Assembly: GCF_907165205.1 (NCBI RefSeq)
Contig: NC_058192.1
Location: 15,004,001-15,068,000, forward strand
Source of the DNA: Coccinella septempunctata
Taxonomy: Eukaryota > Arthropoda > Insecta > Coleoptera > Coccinellidae
Reading direction: 5' to 3'
Length of the DNA: 64,000 nucleotides
A program made the translations under genes and the position numbers. Shown here piece by piece: positions 57,601 to 64,000 of the stretch (positions within the stretch are counted from its first letter, which is position 1; each line of letters starts with the position of its first letter). The notes under the pieces are model-generated. The model was not told where the DNA came from. It made no database searches and saw nothing but the letters and a program-made list of their open reading frames with translations.

Positions 57601-59929
57601 TCCAGACTAAAATAAAAACACGATACCCTTCTAAATTTAGCCCTGTTGCGGAAGTCGAACTGTTGTAATTGTCTACATTCATTTTCTGGGTTAGGGTTTG
57701 ATAAGGGTATCGTGATTCGTGCCATTCACTGTTTGTGTTCTACCTATGCCCTGCATTTTGCTTCACCTACCAGCCGAAGTTGCTACCAACGATGAGAGGG
57801 ACGGATGGAAATGAAATACATTTGCATAAAGGGTACCGAGGTTGTGCGAAAATTGAAGACCGAAAATCCAACCTCAAACATATTTTTATTCATAGCTTCA
57901 GTGAATAATAATAAGGAACTGTCCCAAGAAAACCAAGAATGTGTGAGAGGTTTTTCGGTGAGCATCCAAACAACAGCTTGCAGTCTCCCACTTATGAAAA
58001 AGCCATCTCAGGGTTTGCCTATTACGTCTCATACACACAAAATAATGATAAGACTGAGTTTATTCATCTGAATAAATTCACTTTTGTTCAAAAACAACAA
58101 AATAAACTGAACAGCACAAAACTCAAACTCGTCAGTTAAATCAAAACACTTCTCCTTAATTACTAACATAGCACACAAACTAACGAAAACTATTCTTGAG
58201 CATACACAGATTACAGAACGAAGAAAGAAAAATTTCATCTTAGACTGATCAACGCGTAAAAACATTCATTTCCTACACTCAATGAATCAAAGTAGAATTT
58301 CAATTGCTCCTAGAAAGAATTACTAGTGACAAATCAATGTTTGAAGGTGAACAATTGTCATATACTCTGTCTACTTATTTGCGGAAACTTTCAGAACTTC
58401 TTTGATTCCTTGGCCCTTGTCTTTAAATATTCCAGTTATATTTCATATCTATTTTATGTTCATACAGTTGTGACTTGAGAATATCGAAACTTTTGTGAAC
58501 AAGTAACATCTTACATCAAACTTATCACCGTGACACTAAATGAACTCCAGATTATTCTGTATTAGCTATGCCTCACACAGTTGAAAGACACAGGTGGTTA
58601 GCAATTGGAAAATTTCAGTACTATGGGCTAGCAGTGATTGTGGTATTTGCAGAAGTTAATTATTATCGACCAAATTCTTGAAGGTTTATTCCATTTTCAA
58701 GAACTCATAAATCACAAGTTTTGTTATTTTATTCAGTAGTTCAGTAGTTTATAGTTTGGTAAGGGGGCCTTAAGGTTTATTGGGCCCCCACAAGAGTGAT
58801 CGTGTTCAGGTAACTCACACTTTTCAGAATGGATTTGGTGATGTCAATATTCCCAATGATTCAACAAAGTAACATCCGTCCTCTTAAATATTTATAACTG
58901 TAATTTTTTTTACTGAAGTAAAGCTACAAATCGACTCATTTCGGGATCAACAATAGGTAAGAATGGAATTTAAATGAGAATCTTATCTTATATCAGAAGA
59001 TGAGATTTTCATTCATTCAATCTGATTTTTCAAGCTGAAAATTAGAGGAAATTCTTCAGCATTACTCTTAAGCAAGGTTGCCACTTTGATATAGTCCACA
59101 TCAGAAGATTACCCGAAGCTCAAATATGATATACCTTCTCCAAAGTCTTTCTCGCATCACATTTTTATGCTTCCAACAATTTTCTCCGAATTACTCAATC
59201 TTCCATTCCGCGGAAATAACCAGCAGCTCATAAGTTACATCTGATGCGTAGTTTCTGTCTTCATTCAGAACCCATTTTGAATTTCTCATTTGTGTTTTAT
59301 GTTCGTTGTTGCTATTCTTCATATGGTTAAATCTGACATGCAATTTTTGAATATGCTTTATTTCTGTGTGCCTCAACAATAAATCTGATTTTCATCTTTC
59401 CACGACGATATATAGGTAGGTACAAAAAGAGCAGATTAATTTTAGTGGTACATTTTATGCAAAGTATACGATATTTCATCGAAATAATGAGTACTATTTT
59501 GTGCGATTGATAACAATATTAGAAAATCCAATATGGAGACGACAATTCGAAGAATTGAAGGCTGAAACATATTTACACAAACTGTAGACAGGTTTCGGGA
59601 TTATTGTCTCTCATTGGTACATTGCAGTGTAACACATTTAAACCGGAGGATGGTGCGTTTAAGTTAGTGCGCCATGAGGGATATTTTTGAATCCTCATCA
59701 AGCGATCAGTCCCACGAAAACTGAACGAACCCTCACTTACTTTGTAGAATACTAGACCCATCCACGACTCCCAGACAATACCACATGACTCGTAGTCAAC
59801 GAAAGTTGACTACAGTCGCCGATATACTGAGGATGGGTATAAGGGTATATTAGAAGACTTATCTGAAACAACATACTAAAACAAGGAACTATGCAAACAA
59901 TTATGAATTCTACTGTACCTACACTGATT
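54631..59929. other. long unassigned tract
   Basis: No domain-bearing frames. A GC-richer, CpG-containing stretch at about 55550-55830 includes the block shared with 53041-53084. The word AATTGGCGAATGCGC occurs at 55127. Plus and minus frames of 60-92 codons (for example minus 56977-57255, plus 57805-58071) are unidentified. Confidence 0.45.
59787..59817. other. perfect hairpin with GAAA tetraloop
   Basis: GTAGTCAAC (59792-59800), GAAA and GTTGACTAC (59805-59813) form a 9-bp perfect stem with a GNRA-type loop. GACT and AGTC outside extend it to 13 bp with one bulged C. It is too short for a microRNA precursor. It may be part of an unrecognised structured RNA or chance. Confidence 0.5.
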
Positions 59930-60530
59930 TTCAAATAATCTACTGATTTTTCCTAATATTCAGAATTCGAAGAAAAAATTGGGAGATTTTTCTGAAAATC
60001 CCAACGGCACAAGTCCGCACAAATAAAGCACAACTATGTGAAAAATTTTCGACAAAAAAGCACGATAGTGCTGGGTTAACTTTTTTCCAAAATCTTTATT
60101 TTTCGGGAGACAAGATATATTTTCGTGAAAATTTCAATGGCAGAAGTTACTAAAGTGTAGCACAATTTTTTCATGTTTTCGTTAAGAACAAACGAAAGTG
60201 CTGGGCTAGCTTTTTTTTCAATTTTGCGATTTTCCAGAAAATTCGATGAATTTTCGAGAACAAGTCAGCACAAATTGAGCACAAATTATTTCACTCATTT
60301 TTTAAGGCACAAAAAACAAAAGTGCTTTGCTAAAAAAACATAAAAGGAAATTTCGCAAAAATTCGATCAGCACAACTCAATACATGTATAGCACAATCTA
60401 TTTCAGTTTTAAAAACCCATTTTTTATAAAAGTGCTGGTCTGGCTCATTCCATACATTATGAGGAATATCTTGAGAAATCGAAAAGTGCTGGGCCAATTT
60501 CACAAACATTACGATTTAGCCTAAAATAAT
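59930..60530 (+). repeat. dispersed 'GTGCTGGGCT' repeat, copy 2
   Basis: It opens with ATCTACTGATTTTTCCTAAT, as copy 1 does at about 13700. AGTGCTGGG/T words occur at about 60067, 60198, 60321, 60431 and 60484, each followed by a C/T-rich run. Between them lie GCACAAATTGAGCACAA-type words. It is a degenerate internal tandem structure of about 110-130 bp per unit. No coding frame. Confidence 0.6.
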
Positions 60531-61012
60531 TTTCAAACCAGTTTCATGATGAATAAATAAGTTCTATTTGCTATTGATATTGAGGGAAATAAACATTTTC
60601 ATATTCAATGAAGTTATGTCAATATCGATTCGTATGCAAATTTTTGCTGCATGCCACGTTGTTATTTTAATATAGCCCCTGTAGAAATTGGTTCACTGTG
60701 TCGACCGTGGAAGGTAAGAATCCTCAACACCGTATCGAACAGACTTGCGGCAGTCTCATCACGCCAATGCGTCCAACTCACCTTTCATATATCGTGTCCG
60801 TAAATATTATGGATATTTTGCTGAAATGCTTTTTTTCAACTTCTCGCTGACAAGTGCTGTTCTTAAGAAAATTATGTTCACTTCGATATGCCATTGTTAG
60901 GGTGAGTTTCCTTGTTAAAAGTCCACAGGAAGCAAATAATGTGAAAATAAAATAATGCATGTATGAATTTCCGAAGGAGTGGGATAAATTTTGAAATAAG
61001 ACGTCTGAAAAA
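60531..61012. other. spacer before the satellite
   Basis: No recognisable gene. Homology to the satellite monomer begins at about 61005-61013. Confidence 0.5.
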
Positions 61013-64000
61013 TAGCATTTGCAAGATGAAAATCTAAACGAAAGGAGATAGGCTTTCAAAACTGCTCGCAATAGATTCATCGTGTTCGAAAACCTATATT
61101 TTCATATCAAAATTTCAAATATCTGGCCCTGTTTAGGAGAAAATATTTTTTTTTTGCTTTTCCACTTTTCATTTTCGAGTTGACTTTGTAGAGCTCTCTC
61201 GAGTGCAATTCTCCATTGAATTATCAACTGTTTGGTTTTCTAGAATCTTCGAAACAAATTCTATGCACTTCATATCCTAGGACAGTAATAGAACATCCTG
61301 ATTTTTAGACAGAGTAGCAGATAGGTCATTTTAGGGGGTCTAAACCCTTGCTCATTTTTGACCTGAAAAATCGAGATTTTCGAAATCGAGTTTTTGTGCT
61401 AGGGTGGAAGCCTAGGCAACGCTGATTATATAACCGGAAATACCAATTGAATCAGACGAATATAACAGGAGACATCGCAGATTGAAAATTGCAATTTTTG
61501 AAAAATGCCATTTCCAAGATGAAAATCTAAACGAACAGAGATAGGCTTTCGAAATTGCTCGCAATAGATTCAGCTTGTTCAAAAAACTATATTTTCATAT
61601 CAAAATTTCAAATATCTGGCCCTGTTTAGGAGAAAATATTTTTTTTTTTGCTTTTCCACTTTTCATTTTCGAGTTGACTTTTTAGAGCTCTCTCGAGTGC
61701 AATTCTCTATTGAACTATCAACTGTCTGGTTTTCTAGAATCTTCGAAACAAATTCTATGCACTCCATATCCTAAGACAGTACTAGAACATCCCCATTTTC
61801 AGACAGACTAGAAAATAGGTCATTTCAGGGGGGTCTAACCCGTTGCTCATTTTTGACCCAAAAAATCGGAATTTCCGAAATCGAGTTTTTGTGCTAGGGT
61901 GAAAGCCTTGGCGATGCTGATTATAAAACCGGAAATCCCAATTGGATCAGATGAATATAACAGGAGATATGACAGATTGAATATTGAAAATTTTTGAAAA
62001 ATGCCATTTGCAAGATGAAAATCTAAACGAAAGGAGATAGGCTTTCAAAATTGCTCGCAATAGATTCACCGTGTTCGAAAACCTATATTTAAATACCAAA
62101 ATTTCAAATATCTGGCCCTGTTTAGGAGAAATAATTTTTTTTGTTTTTCCACTTTTCATTTTCCAGTTGACTTTGGAGAGCTCTCTCGAGTGCAATTCTC
62201 TATTGAATCATCAACTGTTTGGTTTTCTAGAATCTTCCAAACAAATTCTATGCACTCCATATCCTAAGACAGTACTAGAATATCCCCATTTTCAGACAGA
62301 GTAGCAAATAGGTCATTTTAGGGGGGTCTAACCCCTTGCTCATTTTTGACCCAAAAAATCGGAATTTTTGAAATCGAGTTTTCGTGCTAGGGTGAAAGCC
62401 TTGGCGATGCTGATTATAAAACCGGAAATCCCAATTGGATCTGACGAATATAACAGGAGATATGACAGATTGAAAATTGAAAATTTTTGAAAAATGCCAT
62501 TTGCAAGATGAAAATCTAAACGAAAGGAGATAGGCTTTCAAAATTGCTCGCAATAGATTCACCGTGTTCGAAAACCTATATTTCAATACCAAAATTTCAA
62601 ATATCTAGCCCTGTTTAGGAGAAAATAATTTTTTTTGTTTTTCCACTTTTCATTTTCGAGTTGACTTTGGAGAGCTCTCTCGAGTGCAATTCTCTATTGA
62701 ATCATGAACTGTTTGGTTTTATAGAATCTTTCAAACCAATTCTATGCACTCCATATCCTAAGACAGTAATAGAACATCCCCATTTTCAGACAGAGTAGCA
62801 AATAGGTCATTTTATGGGGGTCTAACCCCTTGCTCATTTTTGACCCAAAAAATCGGAATTTTCGAAATCGAGTTTTTATGCTAGGGTGAAAGCCTTGGCG
62901 ATGCTGATTATAAAACCGGAAATCCCAATTGGATCAGACGAATATAACAGGAGATATGGCAGATTGAAAATTGAAAATTTTTGAAAAATGCCATTTGCAG
63001 GATGAAAATCTAAACGACAGGAGATAGGCTTTAAAAATTGCTCGCAATAGATTCACCGTGTTCGAAAACCTATATTTCAATACCAAAATTTCAAATATCT
63101 GGCCCTGTTTAGGAGAAATAATTTTTTTTGTTTTTCCACTTTTCATTTTCCAGTTGACTTTGGAGAGCTCTCTCGAGTGCAATTCTCTATTGAATCATCA
63201 ACTGTTTGGTTTTCTAGAACCTTCCAAACAAATTCTATGCACTCCATATCCTAAGACAGTACTAGAATATCCCCATTTTCAGACAGAGTAGCAAATAGGT
63301 CATTTTAGGGGGGTCTAACCCCTTGCTCATTTTTGACCCAAAAAATCGGAATTTTTGAAATCGAGTTTTCGTGCTAGGGTGAAAGCCTTGGCGATGCTGA
63401 TTATAAAACCGGAAATCCCAATTGGATCTGACGAATATAACAGGAGATATGACAGATTGAAAATTGAAAATTTTTGAAAAATGCCATTTGCAAGATGAAA
63501 ATCTAAACGAAAGGAGATAGGCTTTCAAAATTGCTCGCAATAGATTCACCGTGTTCGAAAACCTATATTTCAATACCAAAATTTCAAATATCTAGCCCTG
63601 TTTAGGAGAAAATAATTTTTTTTGTTTTTACTTTTCATTTTCGAGTTGACTTTGGAGAGCTCTCTCGAGTGCAATTCTCTATTGAATCATGAACTGTTTG
63701 GTTTTATAGAATCTTTCAAACCAATTCTATGCACTCCATATCCTAAGACAGTAATAGAACATCCCCATTTTCAGACAGAGTAGCAAATAGGTCATTTTAT
63801 GGGGGTCTAACCCCTTGCTCATTTTTGACCCAAAAAATCGGAATTTTCGAAATCGAGTTTTTATGCTAGGGTGAAAGCCTTGGCGATGCTGATTATAAAA
63901 CCGGAAATCCCAATTGGATCAGACGAATATAACAGGAGATATGGCAGATTGAAAATTGAAAATTTTTGAAAAATGCCATTTGCAGGATGAAAATCTAAAC
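61013..64000. repeat. satellite array, ~493-bp monomer, with A-B higher-order dimer
   Basis: The word CATTTGCAAGATGAAAATC or a close variant begins a new unit at 61016, 61509, 62005, 62498, 62992, 63485 and 63977. Spacings are therefore 493, 496, 493, 494, 493 and 492 bp. Six full monomers and the start of a seventh are present; the array runs off the right edge. The first two units are the most diverged, as expected at an array border. From 62005 on, units alternate between type A (GTTTTCGTGCTAGGG) and type B (GTTTTTATGCTAGGG). The two B units look identical except for a 2-base deletion, giving a dimer period of about 987 bp. The repeated short frames on both strands come from the repeat and are not genes. 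Confidence 0.95.

Noticed and set aside
61947..63579. Repeated frames (77, 82 and 105 codons) on both strands in the satellite
   Set aside because: They recur because the monomer recurs. Frames exist on both strands and no start or domain context supports coding.
61013..64000. CRISPR-like array of regular repeats
   Set aside because: Units are 493 bp and fully homologous along their length, without repeat-spacer structure. This is a eukaryotic satellite.

Overview
The window looks like a gene-poor, AT-rich stretch of an arthropod genome, most likely an insect and perhaps a beetle. Support for this: five copies of a DD34D mariner of the type common in insects, jockey/R1-like LINE remnants, Penelope-type repeat motifs, a P-like element, TA-flanked hairpin MITEs, spliceosomal GT/AG signals and a long-monomer satellite. 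There are no bacterial operons, no CRISPR array and no recognisable rRNA or tRNA genes. Almost every long open frame is a transposon relic or chance.

Layout. 1-5.7 kb: plain sequence, one Penelope-like motif (3.2 kb) and mariner copy A (3392-4660, + strand). 5.7-9.3 kb: a nested palindrome (5724-7262), a decayed LINE ORF2 3' end (7515-7985) and a foldback element (8800-9310). 13.7-15.1 kb: a dispersed 'GTGCTGGGCT' repeat with a second LINE tail, then a GC-richer block that ends at a good splice donor. 18.6-25.1 kb: a second Penelope-like motif, mariner B, a P-like element (20555-22459) with a perfect 8-bp target duplication, and a 1.86-kb TA-flanked inverted-repeat element that carries a near-perfect 183-bp-arm palindrome. 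28.1-28.7 kb: a reverse-transcriptase relic cut short by a MITE. 32.0-33.3 kb: mariner C. 35.75-36.0 kb: a relic of a tyrosine-recombinase (Crypton-like) ORF. 37.8-39.6 kb: two non-autonomous TA-flanked elements. 41.13-41.27 kb: the best candidate host coding exon, 146 bp, open throughout, with acceptor and donor. 43.2-45.4 kb: a MITE and a three-element nest. 50.0-54.6 kb: a foldback and two minus-strand mariners (D, E). 59.9-64.0 kb: a second copy of the 'GTGCTGGGCT' repeat, then a 493-bp-monomer satellite whose right half is an A-B dimer higher-order array running off the window edge.

The genes do not form a pathway. The window reads as intronic or intergenic DNA of a host gene seen through one exon, built up by repeated insertion. 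The main themes are TA-targeting elements that nest inside each other and palindromes with long arms that could form long hairpin RNAs. No mariner copy has an intact transposase frame; copy E is closest. I could run no database search, so family names rest on motifs, terminal repeats and target-site duplications read by eye.
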